Of a DNA stretch of 29,460 nt, positions 9,458-19,307 are shown in pieces (positions within the stretch are counted from its first letter, which is position 1; each line of letters begins with the position of its first letter). This stretch comes from Stentor coeruleus (lineage: Eukaryota; Ciliophora; Heterotrichea; Heterotrichida; Stentoridae). Below the pieces are notes generated by a model. It ran no database searches, was not told the origin of the DNA, and saw only the letters and a list, made by a program, of their open reading frames with translations. The stretch spans positions 1 to 29,460 of the forward strand of contig MPUH01000917.1 of the NCBI GenBank assembly GCA_001970955.1, in the 5' to 3' direction. The translations under genes were made by a program, and so were the position numbers.

Positions 9458-12244
9458 ATGGCAAGTGATCTTTTGTCTTTAGAAATCATATTGGTTGAAA
9501 GGGTTTTAAAAGTTGCATTAACAAAAGATCCTATGAAAACTTCAGCATCTGGTTTTAGATATGATGTTGTAACACTTCCTAATGTAAATTTAGAATTATC
9601 TCGGTTTAGGAAGTCAAGTTTAATGGATGATCCATCATTTGTTGATAATGTTGTTATTGAAAGGTTTTCGTTACCTAAAACAACTCTTTTAAGCCTTGGA
9701 TCAGAATGTTATTATACAGCAAGAAATGAATCTCAGAAAAATATCAATGTGTCTAACCTTCGAGCTCAGAAGCTATTAGGCTATTTACAAGAAATTTTGA
9801 TAAACTTCACAGCTTTAGGTATATATCAATCTGAGATGTTCCCCAATCAATATCCTCAATGCATTTTGTCAGGAACTCAACTTGGGGCTTTTAGAGTGCT
9901 TGATTTCCTGGAATATGGAGGTTCAAAAGACTTTTTAGTGCTTATGATGCAGTATTGGAACAGAGAAGATCCTGAGTTTTGTGAAGGGCTTCTGACAAAT
10001 TTGCAGACACAGATGAATATGAAAGTTAAAAGGATGAATTTATTAGATGATCCTGGTGTGATGACTGGGATTTTAAAGGATTTATTTGAGATCAAAGCAG
10101 TCCCACTAGTTTTAATACATGATTTCCTTATAAATGATTTATGGAACGGGGCAGAAATTGAAATGAATTCTCTTTTCGGTGGTTATTTATCTCCAGGGCT
10201 ATTCCCTAAACCTGGATATTTTGATAAAATGCCAGGAATGCCTGGTCCACCCGATCCCGTCAGAGAAAAAGTAGGTGGTGAAATTAAGTCTCTTAAATAT
10301 GCAGTTGATTATAAAAGAGCTATTGAAAAGTATTCGAATATGTATAAAAAATATGCTATGACAACCACATCTGTCTTTAAAGCGCTTTTAAAAGAAAACA
10401 GGAAAAAAACTATGGATTGGCTTATTTCTTCAGTTGTTAGCAGTGCAGGGAAAGCTAAACTTGGGAATAGAATTGGTGCAGGTACAGCACAAACTTGCCC
10501 TGGAGATAACTACTGTCTTAATTTACTTGATATTTTATTACAAATTTGTTTACCATTTTTAAACCCGGATGATGAAAGGGTTAAAAAAATCTCAGATACA
10601 TACATGGTTTCTAATCCTCAAATGATTAAAATCCAAGACACACCTCTTTGTAATAAAATTGAAAAACTATCAGTCCCTCCTACTGAATCTGGTACAATAA
10701 CAGAATTTTACTACAGTTGTTGTTTAATGTTTCATTATTCCTGGACTACAGCTTGGAATTTTATAATTGATATTCACCGAGTTCTCTCAAGACTAGAAAA
10801 AAAAACTTCTCAAGAAGAAAAAAATGACTTTGAATATTACTCTGAAATCCGATATTGTTTTGAAATGATTGTTATTGACCCATATCGTAACTCTCTTATC
10901 CTCAAGCTTAATTCTTTAACAATTAGCCTTATTCTAAAATGGATAGGTTATAATGAAACATTACCCCTTCCACCTCCTTCTCAAATATTATCAATAATCC
11001 CAGAATATTTTCTTGAAGATATTAGTGAATTTATTGTTTGTATGCAAGAAATAAAAACAGATATACTTGATTCTATGTCAGGAGCTCAAATATCAGATTT
11101 AGTAACAATAATTACTGTTATTATTAATAGTCCTGAACATTTTACTAATCCTTATATTCGTGCTAAGTTTGTTAAAGGTTTTAGTCTTTTGTTAAAAGGG
11201 AAAAAAAGTGGGGAAATCAATTCGATTATTGATAGACACTTTTTATTTCAAATGTTTTTTATGCAAGGATTAGTGAAGTTTTATGTAGAAATTGAAGCTG
11301 GGGGTGGGCATTCACAGTTTTATGATAAATTTGAGTATAGGCATTATGCTTGGAAAATTTTTGAATTCCTTTGGAAACATCCGTTATATCAAAATAATAC
11401 ACGAGCTTTGGAGAATGAAGAATACTTTAAGAGATTTGTCAATTATATATTGAATGATGTTAATTATTGTTTGAAAGAAGGTATTGATCAATTGACTAAG
11501 ATTAAAAAACTTAAAAGCAAAGGCCCTGAGCTGAGTTCTGAAGAACAAGAAGATCTATCCAAAACAATCGGCAATTGCAAATATATGATGCAACAATCAC
11601 ATGAATATATCAGCATGCTAAAACTAATCTCTGATTGGAATTCCCCTCTTTTTATTACTGAAGAATTCGGTGAGCGTACAGCAGCTATTCTTAATAATTA
11701 CTTACAAATGCTTTGTGGTCCAAAATGCCTTGAGATTAAAGTAGATAATCCTGCTGAGTACAACTTTCGCCCTGAACAACTTCTTAGTGACCTTTTAAAA
11801 ATATACTTAAACATTTCACGTCATCCTGAGTTCTTTGAATGTTTAATAAAAGATAAAAGGTCTTTTTCACTTGATGTTTACAATAAAGCATTAAATATTT
11901 GCATGAAAAGATCAATTTTAGGATATGATGAGAAGATTAATTTCAAAAAATTCATAAACCAAGCTCAAGAATATGATGGAAAAGGATGGGAACCTGAGAT
12001 GGAAGATATCCCTGAAGAGTTTTTATGTGCGATTTCATATGATTTAATGAAAAACCCTGTAAAATTGCCTTCAGGGACTATTGTTGATAAGGTTAATATT
12101 GTTAGGCATTTGCTTAGTGATGAAAATGACCCATTTAATAGGCAACCGTTAAAAGTTACTGATTTAGTGGAAGATTTGGAATTGAAAGCTAGGATTGATG
12201 CTTGGGTTGAGACCCAGAAAAAGACGAAGTTTGAAAAAAATTGA
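9458..12244 (+). CDS. UFD2: Ubiquitin conjugation factor E4 (UFD2/UBE4 family), U-box ligase
   Basis: A single-exon 928-residue protein of the usual length for this family. The C-terminal U-box, residues about 850-920, is unmistakable: EEFLCAISYDLMKNPVKLPS, then VRHLLSDENDPFNRQPL. The upstream core carries family blocks such as FLNPDDERVKKI and YNFRPEQLLSDLLKIYLNIS. E4 enzymes extend ubiquitin chains on already marked substrates, often with CDC48/p97, in protein quality control and ER-associated degradation. U-boxes do not use zinc, so no cysteine ligands are expected. The start is the first ATG, preceded directly by TATAA. The gene ends in TGA. The protein is already complete there, which argues against TGA coding for tryptophan. 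A 78-bp gap separates it from the SEC14-like gene upstream on the same strand. Confidence 0.95.
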   Translation: MASDLLSLEIILVERVLKVALTKDPMKTSASGFRYDVVTLPNVNLELSRFRKSSLMDDPSFVDNVVIERFSLPKTTLLSLGSECYYTARNESQKNINVSNLRAQKLLGYLQEILINFTALGIYQSEMFPNQYPQCILSGTQLGAFRVLDFLEYGGSKDFLVLMMQYWNREDPEFCEGLLTNLQTQMNMKVKRMNLLDDPGVMTGILKDLFEIKAVPLVLIHDFLINDLWNGAEIEMNSLFGGYLSPGLFPKPGYFDKMPGMPGPPDPVREKVGGEIKSLKYAVDYKRAIEKYSNMYKKYAMTTTSVFKALLKENRKKTMDWLISSVVSSAGKAKLGNRIGAGTAQTCPGDNYCLNLLDILLQICLPFLNPDDERVKKISDTYMVSNPQMIKIQDTPLCNKIEKLSVPPTESGTITEFYYSCCLMFHYSWTTAWNFIIDIHRVLSRLEKKTSQEEKNDFEYYSEIRYCFEMIVIDPYRNSLILKLNSLTISLILKWIGYNETLPLPPPSQILSIIPEYFLEDISEFIVCMQEIKTDILDSMSGAQISDLVTIITVIINSPEHFTNPYIRAKFVKGFSLLLKGKKSGEINSIIDRHFLFQMFFMQGLVKFYVEIEAGGGHSQFYDKFEYRHYAWKIFEFLWKHPLYQNNTRALENEEYFKRFVNYILNDVNYCLKEGIDQLTKIKKLKSKGPELSSEEQEDLSKTIGNCKYMMQQSHEYISMLKLISDWNSPLFITEEFGERTAAILNNYLQMLCGPKCLEIKVDNPAEYNFRPEQLLSDLLKIYLNISRHPEFFECLIKDKRSFSLDVYNKALNICMKRSILGYDEKINFKKFINQAQEYDGKGWEPEMEDIPEEFLCAISYDLMKNPVKLPSGTIVDKVNIVRHLLSDENDPFNRQPLKVTDLVEDLELKARIDAWVETQKKTKFEKN

Positions 12245-12615
12245 ATTAGAATTGAACTATTTAGGATATTAAATATGTGAAACAAAAATATTTTAATATG
12301 AGATAGTTATAAAATTTTAGTAAAACTAATGATTTATTGTATAATTTCTTAATAACTCAGACTTTCTAATTCACATATAAAACCTACGAGCATTAATCTT
12401 TAACACTAATCTCATCCAGCATTTACCCTCTCACAATATTCCTTTACAAACTAAAAATATATAAAAAATACTTATATTAAACTAAAAAATCCAACTTCAA
12501 CTCTTACATTCCTACATCAATCCTTCATCATCCTCAAAAATCCCAAAAATCTAAAATTCATCAAATTCCATCTTATACCCAAGCCACCTTAACTAATACT
12601 TTATATTATCTATAA
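12245..12615. promoter_or_regulatory. C-rich, G-poor upstream region
   Basis: About 370 bp without a gene. The half next to the downstream start is almost free of G: in 12481-12600 I count 37 C and 1 G. It ends in tctataa directly before the ATG at 12616. It probably holds the promoter of the otubain-like gene. No defined element is recognised. Confidence 0.45.
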
Positions 12616-13770
12616 ATGGAAAATATCCCATACAAAACTTCCAAGTTCGTATATAGTCCTGCTAAATTCCCACATATCGCTTACATCTCTACATTTCCTT
12701 CAAATTCCTTTTACATGTGTTTAGGAGTAGGCATTCTAGAACTCATCGCAAGATTCAAAAATCATGAAGATTATATCAGAGCTTTAATCATATATCTTCA
12801 AAATCATAAAACAGAATCCATAACTCTCTCTAATCAAGACTCACAATACGTTCAAAATTACTATAAATTTTTTGATTATATTCTAACAATTTCTCCATTC
12901 GAAGGCTTAAATTGTATTAAAACTTATATCGAAAAACCTTCAAATTATGCTATAGTCCAGAGCATAGAAAAAGGTTTTAAATACATTTTAGCAAGTATGA
13001 TTGAGAAATCTAAAAAAGAAAAAATCAGTAAAATTATTTCGGGGGAAAATATCGACAGTCTTGCTTATTCACTATTATTAAAAGCTGCTGATTCTTTATG
13101 TATTAAAATTGAGAGATATAAAATTGTTCATGATTCAATAAAAAATGATTTTGATGTAGAAAAAGATGATTTTATAAGTAGGTCTTTGGGTAAATATCCG
13201 ATTATGCATTTGGTTATGCATAGTAATATTTATTATTTAGCGTATTCTGAAGCAATGGTTGAACAAGAGAATAATGAAAATTTTAATCAAAAGCTTTTGG
13301 ATGATTATCCTTTTTTAGATAAACAAAACGATTTTGATGAAAATGAATATGAACAAAGTATTTTAGGAACTATACCAAAAGGAAACGATAGTAAGTCTCT
13401 AGCTTTTTTTTTAGTCAAAAGTTTCGCCCGTGAGCTGAAAAAAAATAACTTGGTAAACAAAGATATTATTCTAATTGTTCAAGAATGTTTAAGGAAAAAT
13501 TCAGAACTAGAAAGTATAGAAGAACTTAGGAGTTTAAGCGATTCATCTTTTGATTTATGTTCTAAAGAGCCAACAGAGTCATCAATCCAAACCGAGCATA
13601 TAATAAAAAATTGTTCATTCTGTAAAAGACCTTATCAGTCTGATTTAAAATATAAATGCCCAGATGAGTGTTCTGTTTGCTTTATGTGTAGAAAGTCAGA
13701 TCCTTTTTATTGTATACAATGCAGAAGGTGCTATACTAAACAAGAAACTAGCTCTTTCAGTATAGAATAA
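12616..13770 (+). CDS. Otubain-like protein, probably inactive, with cysteine-rich tail
   Basis: A 384-residue protein. The N-terminal 210 residues can be matched to otubain deubiquitinases (peptidase C65). PSNSFYMCLGVGILE (28-42) lies where otubains have DGNCFYRA...LE. LAYSLLLKAADSLCIKIERY (149-168) fits the helix and strand before the active-site histidine. HSNIYYLAY (202-210) fits the PGHYDILY block. If so, the catalytic Cys is Ser31 and the preceding Asp is lost, while the His remains. Otubains cut ubiquitin chains; this one would be a binding-only pseudoenzyme. The C-terminal tail (333-372) has nine cysteines in CxxC-type pairs (CSFC, CSVC, CFMC, CIQC) and probably binds zinc. The fold assignment is from pattern alone and moderately sure. 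Confidence 0.5.
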   Translation: MENIPYKTSKFVYSPAKFPHIAYISTFPSNSFYMCLGVGILELIARFKNHEDYIRALIIYLQNHKTESITLSNQDSQYVQNYYKFFDYILTISPFEGLNCIKTYIEKPSNYAIVQSIEKGFKYILASMIEKSKKEKISKIISGENIDSLAYSLLLKAADSLCIKIERYKIVHDSIKNDFDVEKDDFISRSLGKYPIMHLVMHSNIYYLAYSEAMVEQENNENFNQKLLDDYPFLDKQNDFDENEYEQSILGTIPKGNDSKSLAFFLVKSFARELKKNNLVNKDIILIVQECLRKNSELESIEELRSLSDSSFDLCSKEPTESSIQTEHIIKNCSFCKRPYQSDLKYKCPDECSVCFMCRKSDPFYCIQCRRCYTKQETSSFSIE

Positions 13771-13898
13771 TAGATATTGTTATATGTCAAAATGTTTATT
13801 TCTATTCAAAGATTTTTTAGTATGAAAATCTATATAAATTTATAACAATTTATATTAAATACAAAAAACTAATGGAAGGTATATTCTAATAAAACAAT

Positions 13899-14354
13899 AT
13901 GGTTGATAAACTAACTCCAGAACAGATCGACCAATGTAAAAGGCTTTTCGACATTTTTGATATCAATAAAGATCAGACCATCTCTTCAAAAGAGCTAGGC
14001 AAAGTCCTCCGTTCCCTAAACCTCAACCCTTCCCAAAGCGATCTAGAAAGTATGATCAAAAAATCAGATAGTTCAGGGACTGGGCGTATAGAATTCAAAG
14101 ACTTCCTCAAACTTTATGCTGAAAAAATCCGCGAAACCATAACAAAAGAAGATGTTTGCCGTTATTTTGCCATGTTCGACAGAAATGGTGATGGGAAAAT
14201 CGACCCTTCTGAATTCAAACGTGTCATGACGACTATGGGTGAACCTTTAACAAATGAAGAAGTCGATTTTATAATATCAGAAGCTGATAAAGATCTTAAT
14301 GGGTATATCGATTACAATGAGTTTTCTGAGATGCTATTAGAAAAAGTGATTTAA
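13899..14354 (+). CDS. Calmodulin-like EF-hand protein
   Basis: A 151-residue protein of calmodulin length with four EF-hands. The loops are at residues 21-32 (DINKDQTISSKE), 57-68 (DSSGTGRIEFKD), 94-105 (DRNGDGKIDPSE) and 130-141 (DKDLNGYIDYNE). Loops 1, 3 and 4 have acidic or oxygen ligands at positions 1, 3, 5, 9 and 12. Loop 2 has Asp instead of Glu at position 12 and may bind calcium more weakly or differently. It is clearly diverged from true calmodulin and could equally be called centrin- or CDPK-like, but it has no kinase domain or long N-terminal tail. It likely acts as a cytosolic calcium sensor. Its stop is only 16 bp before the start of the ankyrin-like pseudogene. Confidence 0.9.
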   Translation: MVDKLTPEQIDQCKRLFDIFDINKDQTISSKELGKVLRSLNLNPSQSDLESMIKKSDSSGTGRIEFKDFLKLYAEKIRETITKEDVCRYFAMFDRNGDGKIDPSEFKRVMTTMGEPLTNEEVDFIISEADKDLNGYIDYNEFSEMLLEKVI

Positions 14355-14370
14355 GTAATAAAAACTATAA

Positions 14371-15440
14371 ATGGGACAAAGTTCTTGATGCTCTAAACCT
14401 TCGAATATAATAAGAAAGGAATATTTAGGTAAAGAATTAATACAAAGTATAAATGATAATGATACAGAAAAACTTGAAATTATTATAAATGAGATGAATT
14501 TTTATGGGTTAAATATAGATTCTGAAATTGTTGAAGTAGGTAAAAATAAAGTTAATGCTTTGACTTATGAGTTTTTTATAGACAGTCCTAATATATTTAA
14601 ATTTTTAAAAGATAAAGGGGCGAGTTATGATGGATTTGTCAAGAAAATTGGAAAACTTAACCTCGACACTATGTATTATATCTGTAAGCATGGGTATTTA
14701 GAGTTTTTAAATTATTTTTTACCTGTTTTTATAGATAAGGAAATTGAAGTTGAAGAAAAATCAGACACTTTGTTTTTGGATAGCGAAGATAGGAAATCGG
14801 TATATAAATTTTATACTCCTATACAAAAAGCTTGTGAAAAGGAAATTCTGCTATAGTTTTAGCTTTGTATAATATTTTCTAAAGTGCCGGCTATGTTTGA
14901 TTTAGAGAAACCTTGTGAAAAAAAAGGAGAAAACTGCGCGATGATTGCTTGTAGGTTTGGGCATTATACACTAGTTAAAGCTTTATGTAAAGTTTGCAAG
15001 TGCGATTTTTTAAAGTATAATTTCTTTGGAGAAAACGCTTTGGTTGTATGTGTTTCAGGGTTAAAAACAAAGGAAATCTTATACGTATTTTGATTGTATA
15101 AGTTTTTTGATTGAGACTGTGAAAATTGATGTAATTTATATGTATGAAGATACTTTTGTTACTTGAAGATAAAGAATTGGTTATTTATTATGAGAATAAA
15201 CTTAGTAAAGCTGAGGTTAAGGTTAAGAAAATGGATGTTGAAGAAAAATATAGGTTTGGGAATCACCCTGTGCATAAGAATAAGTTTAAGTCTGAAGATT
15301 CTAGCGTTGGGTGTGTACTTAAGGATAATACAGTTGAGAATAGGGCTTCGGCTAATAGCCAGTCAGTGATTAGTAGTATATTTAAAATGCCGACTAGTTT
15401 TATATTTCAAGTCTCTTCTGAAATTGAAGGTATAAAATAA
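14371..15440 (+). pseudogene. Ankyrin-like gene remnant with at least five lesions
   Basis: A reading-frame trail on one strand can be followed across 1070 bp through successive frames. It begins ATG with MGQSS, then an in-frame TGA at 14386-14388, then CSKPSN and a long open stretch. Frame jumps are needed near 14836-14842, 14872-14880, 15074-15080 and 15155-15165. Ankyrin-like pieces are seen on both sides of each jump, for example TPIQKACEK followed in the next frame by NSAIVLALYNIF, then ENCAMIACRFGHYTLVKALC, then DCISFLIETVKID. MGxxxS followed by Cys suggests the ancestor was myristoylated. Most jumps fit loss of one base, several beside short A or T runs. Fifteen-nucleotide introns cannot explain them, as 15 is divisible by three. 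A single sequencing error cannot explain so many. Confidence 0.75.
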
Positions 15441-15962
15441 TGGTTTTAATGAGATTTTATTGTATGTGGCTATAAGAATATTAGATATGTAGTTCAGAAT
15501 AGAATATTATATAATAATTATGATATTTACAACATAGAGCATAGATAAATTTATATGAAATATCATTAATTGATTTTTTTAATCTAAAGCAAAATTGCTT
15601 ACTTTATGTATTAAAAATATCCATTATAAAACTGGTGTCTGATGCAAAAACTAAACAAATTATTTCGTATTTTTTCTTTCTGCTGTAGTCATATGACTTT
15701 TATTCTTAATCCTTATAATTAACACAACAAGTCTACAACAATTCTATATCATAAAAAACTCAATTTATAAACTGACAAAACTTCAGCACCGAAACTCCAT
15801 AATTTTATTGAATTTTCCTATAAAAATTACAACCTCCAAACCTAACCAAAAATCACCAACCCAAAAAGAAAATCATAATAACTTCTACAACTTCCTTCAA
15901 CACACCTCAATTTCTCTATATTACCTTGCATATTCCAAAAAAAAACACTTCAGAGCAATAAT
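15441..15962. other. Intergenic region upstream of the ORP gene
   Basis: About 520 bp with no supported gene. The first half is AT-rich with no skew; from about 15700 to 15960 it becomes C-rich and G-poor towards the start codon at 15963. A small hairpin, AAGCAA-AA-TTGCTT, lies at about 15587-15600. Confidence 0.4.
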
Positions 15963-17147
15963 ATGTCAATGGAACAAGACGACCCATGCACAACACCTCG
16001 AGATGGTAGCGATCCAAAAGTTTGGTCAACTCAAATTGGTTCTCCTCCTTTCTCTTTGCTAATTGGTACACCATATGACTCTTCTACCCCACCACCAACC
16101 TACTTGTCAATAAAACATTTGAATCAAGACCGTCCAGTAGATAAAGCTTCTCAGCTTATAGGATATGAACTTCAAGCTGAAGGCGGATTATTATGTACAG
16201 ATGAAAGAGTTCTAGCAAATCAAGGTGGGGTTATTATGGAAGTAATAGCCCAAGTTACTGCATGTCTTCTAAAAGGTAAAGGAATAGTTGGATTAAGTTT
16301 ACCAATAAGGTTATTTGAGCCCAGGTCCACATTAGAGAGAATGCTAGATAGATGGGCTTTTATGCCAGTATTTTTAGACAATATACAAAGATTGGACATA
16401 TTAGAGAGATTTAAAAAAGTAATCCTCATGGCTGTAGCAGGACTTTATGTTGCCCCAAGTCAAGAAAAGCCATTTAATCCTTTATTAGGAGAGACTTTAC
16501 AAGCTTATTGGCCAAATGGAACAGAAGCATTTTGTGAACATACAGTCCATCATCCACCTATAACCAACTTTCAAATTATAGGAAATGGGTTTAAACTTGA
16601 AGGGAATTTAGAACTTGTTGGGAAATTCAAAAAAAACTCACTTGTTGGAGGATTCAGCGGAAAAGTCAATGTGATTTTTGACTCAGGACAGGTCGTCACA
16701 TATGTTTACCCGCAGTTCAGAGCTGGGGGGATGATTTTTGGTTCAAGAACAGTCAATTGGGCGCATGAAATGACTTTTGAAGACCAGAAAAACGGCCTTA
16801 CTGCGACTATATCTTTTGGACCTAAGAGGAAAAAGTCTTGGTTTAAAAAAGCTATAGGGAAAAATGATGATTTTACTGGGGAAATACAATGCAAAGGGAA
16901 TAAATTGTGTGAAATTACAGGAAGTTGGCTTGAAGGGTTGAGTTTTGATGGGGTTAAAGAGTGGGATTCTAATGTTCACACACCAGTCTTTCACAAATTT
17001 GTTGTGAATCCTTTACCTAGTGATTGGAGGTATAGAGAAGATCTTGTATGGTTAGCAAAAGGCAATTCAGAAATAGCTCAAAGGTGGAAGCATAAAATAG
17101 AAAATAGACAAAGGGAAGATAGGAAACTAAGAGGCCATAAGCATTAA
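15963..17147 (+). CDS. Oxysterol-binding protein-related protein (ORP)
   Basis: A 394-residue protein made almost entirely of the OSBP-related lipid-binding domain. Diagnostic blocks are KPFNPLLGET (169-178) and EHTVHHPP (192-199), a variant of the OSBP signature EQVSHHPP with the key histidine pair kept. The block SLPIRLFEPRSTLERMLDRW (112-131) and the C-terminal WRYREDLVWLAKG plus RWKHKIENRQREDRKLR also match. ORPs exchange sterols or phosphatidylserine for phosphatidylinositol 4-phosphate between membranes. There is no PH domain, ankyrin repeat or FFAT motif, so this is a short ORP like yeast Osh4-7. Start is taken as the ATG at 15963 after aataat; a second ATG follows two codons later. 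It lies on the same strand as the next gene, 67 bp away. Confidence 0.95.
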   Translation: MSMEQDDPCTTPRDGSDPKVWSTQIGSPPFSLLIGTPYDSSTPPPTYLSIKHLNQDRPVDKASQLIGYELQAEGGLLCTDERVLANQGGVIMEVIAQVTACLLKGKGIVGLSLPIRLFEPRSTLERMLDRWAFMPVFLDNIQRLDILERFKKVILMAVAGLYVAPSQEKPFNPLLGETLQAYWPNGTEAFCEHTVHHPPITNFQIIGNGFKLEGNLELVGKFKKNSLVGGFSGKVNVIFDSGQVVTYVYPQFRAGGMIFGSRTVNWAHEMTFEDQKNGLTATISFGPKRKKSWFKKAIGKNDDFTGEIQCKGNKLCEITGSWLEGLSFDGVKEWDSNVHTPVFHKFVVNPLPSDWRYREDLVWLAKGNSEIAQRWKHKIENRQREDRKLRGHKH

Positions 17148-17214
17148 TCAGTATTTTTATCCTTATCATTCTCAGTTAGATAGAAATAAAACCTATGATT
17201 TATTTAAATAATTA

Positions 17215-18210
17215 ATGGAATCTCCAAGCGAGCAAAAGGATGAAAATATTAAAGGTTCAGATTATGACCCTGGGCTTAGTAAAATGATTTATGTGAGTCT
17301 AAAAAGTCCTCTTAAAGAGTCTTCCATTAAAAAATCAACCTCACTTGGTCAAGTAAATATTGCTGAAAGCCTTATAGAACGACATATGGTCGTAGAAACT
17401 AAACTTTCTAACAAAAGAATGGAGCAAAAAGCTAACATGATAAGTCAAATGAGAGAAGTACCTGAAATCAATACCGTATCAAGGAAAATTGGTGAAGCTA
17501 AAAACCGAAGCATGATTGAAGCTTCAATAATCAAAGATGATAAAAACATGTCGAAAATCCAACAGGAAAGTCTTGAACCTTGGCTTTCACAATCAATTCA
17601 AGCAAACGAGATAACAAAAAACGAAATTATAAAAAGCCCAAGTCTAAAATTTGGTAAAAACAAAGAAAAAGCTAAAAAACCTGAAAAACTTGAAAATGAA
17701 CATGAAAGAGTTAGCTTAGAAGAAGTTATGGGAAGTCCTTTACCACCTAATATGTTTAAAAACACTAAAACCCAGGGACAAAGGAAATCTGAGACTAAAT
17801 TCCGCGAAGGAAAAAAAAATATAGTCGAGAGGTCATTGACTTGGAAAAAGCAAATCGATAATAAAAAAGCTGAATGGAGGAAAATTAAAGATATAGAATT
17901 AATGCATGAATGTACTTTTAAACCACAACTCAGCCCAAAAAGTGAATTTAATGATACAGGTAGTATGATAACAAAACATTATAATGAATCTGAACAGAAA
18001 AGTAAAGCTTTGTCTATGAAATCTTTAAGTCCAAAAATAAATTCAAAATATATTAGTGATGTTAATATATACCCATGTGAGTATTCACAAATTTCTCCTA
18101 CAAATTTCAGTATAAAACATAAACTCGGGTTTAATTTTGAAGATTTTATTGCTAAAGCTAAGCCTATGGCTAGTTATCAGTTGGTTAATCAAGAAATAGA
18201 GATGGAGTAA
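17215..18210 (+). CDS. Hypothetical protein with ECTFKP motif
   Basis: A 331-residue, lysine- and serine-rich protein of low complexity with no membrane segment and no recognised domain. Residues 205-237 contain W-K-K-Q...W-R-K followed by ECTFKPQLSP. Short (E)CTF-x-P motifs of this type recur in many ciliate and flagellate cytoskeletal or ciliary proteins, so a structural role is possible, but this is weak evidence. Serine-proline sites (KSPL, KSPSL, GSPLPP, SLSPK) suggest phosphorylation by proline-directed kinases. It has a clean ATG after aataatta and a TAA stop. It is convergent with the next gene, with 51 bp between the stops. No intron is seen. Confidence 0.75.
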   Translation: MESPSEQKDENIKGSDYDPGLSKMIYVSLKSPLKESSIKKSTSLGQVNIAESLIERHMVVETKLSNKRMEQKANMISQMREVPEINTVSRKIGEAKNRSMIEASIIKDDKNMSKIQQESLEPWLSQSIQANEITKNEIIKSPSLKFGKNKEKAKKPEKLENEHERVSLEEVMGSPLPPNMFKNTKTQGQRKSETKFREGKKNIVERSLTWKKQIDNKKAEWRKIKDIELMHECTFKPQLSPKSEFNDTGSMITKHYNESEQKSKALSMKSLSPKINSKYISDVNIYPCEYSQISPTNFSIKHKLGFNFEDFIAKAKPMASYQLVNQEIEME

Positions 18211-18261
18211 AAGAATTAAGTATTTAATTTAGGTCTGAATATGAAACTTATGTTTTTTCTA

Positions 18262-18663
18262 TTAGATATTTTTATTAGAATTATGGATTAAAGTATGGGG
18301 CATTAGACGTTTGCATTTGAGTTTTGTACCTAGTCCACATAATTCACAATAGAAGTATATTTCAAGCTTTTTAAAACCGGTTTCTTGAGGGCAGATTCTA
18401 AAGAAGAAAGGTTTTTTACCGACGTATACACAAGCTCTGGATGGCATTTTGAAGTCTATGTCAGTGTCGAATTTTTTACCACTTTTTTTGTCAGCGTGAA
18501 TTTTGAGTCTGTATATGAAGTCTTCTAGCTCAAATGGATCGATAAGCTCATAAACGCCGCTCATTTTGTTGATAATTTTTAGGAGAGATTCTGGAGTGTG
18601 GCCTTTACTTGTTACTTTTTCTATCCATGACTCTTCATTTGCAAAAATTTCAGCTATATCCAT
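18262..18663 (-). CDS. Hypothetical 133-residue protein with C-terminal cysteines
   Basis: I do not recognise the family. The N-terminal half looks helical and acidic (EIFANEESWIEKV). The C-terminal half has FFFRICPQETG, FYCELCGLGTKLKC and a final HTLIH, with Cys-x2-Cys and Cys-x7-Cys spacing that could bind zinc together with the histidines. The start codon is preceded directly by TATAA on the coding strand. The upstream region is G-rich on the plus strand, as expected for a minus-strand gene here. These points support a real gene despite its short length. Confidence 0.7.
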   Translation of the reverse strand: MDIAEIFANEESWIEKVTSKGHTPESLLKIINKMSGVYELIDPFELEDFIYRLKIHADKKSGKKFDTDIDFKMPSRACVYVGKKPFFFRICPQETGFKKLEIYFYCELCGLGTKLKCKRLMPHTLIHNSNKNI

Positions 18664-19307
18664 TTATAGGGGCACTAGAGATATTTAAATTTGGCTATTT
18701 AATTATTTTTATTATATAAATAGATTTAGAAGATAATTAGGATTTAGGTAGATGCTTGAAAAGAATTGTTTGTTGTTATGTTTAGGTTTTATCAAGATAA
18801 ATTTATGATTGTTTTGGTTGATTGCCTTATGAAGAATGAGTATCTTTTTATAATATTATTTTTGTATTTTTATTACTGTAAGGGAAAAGTATATCCTGGT
18901 AAACATTTGGATATAAACTTCAGAAATTTTATTTCTCACATAAACTATTATAACATAATAAAATAAAAAATATACTTAAAGATAAAAATTCTGAATATCC
19001 TTTAATAAAAGCCTACTCCCACAACCCTATCCATTTTCCTATCAACTATCTTAAAATCCAATGCCTTCCAAAAGTTCACAACAACAAAAAACATAGCCAT
19101 TATTCACCCATCTTGCATCTTCCCATAAACCCATCCAAATCCTTCCAATTTTCTTTCTAATCCCTCCACCTCAAACCTTACTCTCACCCTTCACATCTTT
19201 AAATCTAATCCAATAAAATTTCCTTAATCTCCACCTCAAAGCTTAAAATCATTATCCATATCTTCTAAACCATATTAAATACTTACCAAACCAAACTTAA
19301 ATAATTA
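18664..19307. promoter_or_regulatory. Divergent intergenic region with a skew switch
   Basis: About 640 bp between the minus-strand hypothetical gene and CDC14. The left part (to about 18960) is G-rich and C-poor on the plus strand: 18721-18780 has 15 G and 1 C. The right part is the reverse: 19021-19080 has 19 C and 2 G. Each half is therefore C-rich on the coding strand of the gene it precedes. A 66-codon ORF inside has no supporting features. Confidence 0.5.

Noticed and set aside
12242..12244. TGA read as tryptophan, extending the E4 protein
   Set aside because: The U-box protein is already complete, and the extension is AT-rich and without any conserved character.
14842..14856. GAAATTCTGCTATAG as a 15-nt intron with a mutated donor
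   Set aside because: It starts GA, and removing 15 bases leaves the frame unchanged and meets another stop two codons later; a frame change is needed instead.
15808..16062. 84-codon ORF overlapping the ORP start
   Set aside because: It is out of frame with the ORP gene and lies in C-rich upstream sequence; the residues show no family.
18766..18966. 66-codon plus-strand ORF
   Set aside because: Hydrophobic, Tyr/Phe-rich chance frame inside a divergent promoter region; no good start context or recognised motif.
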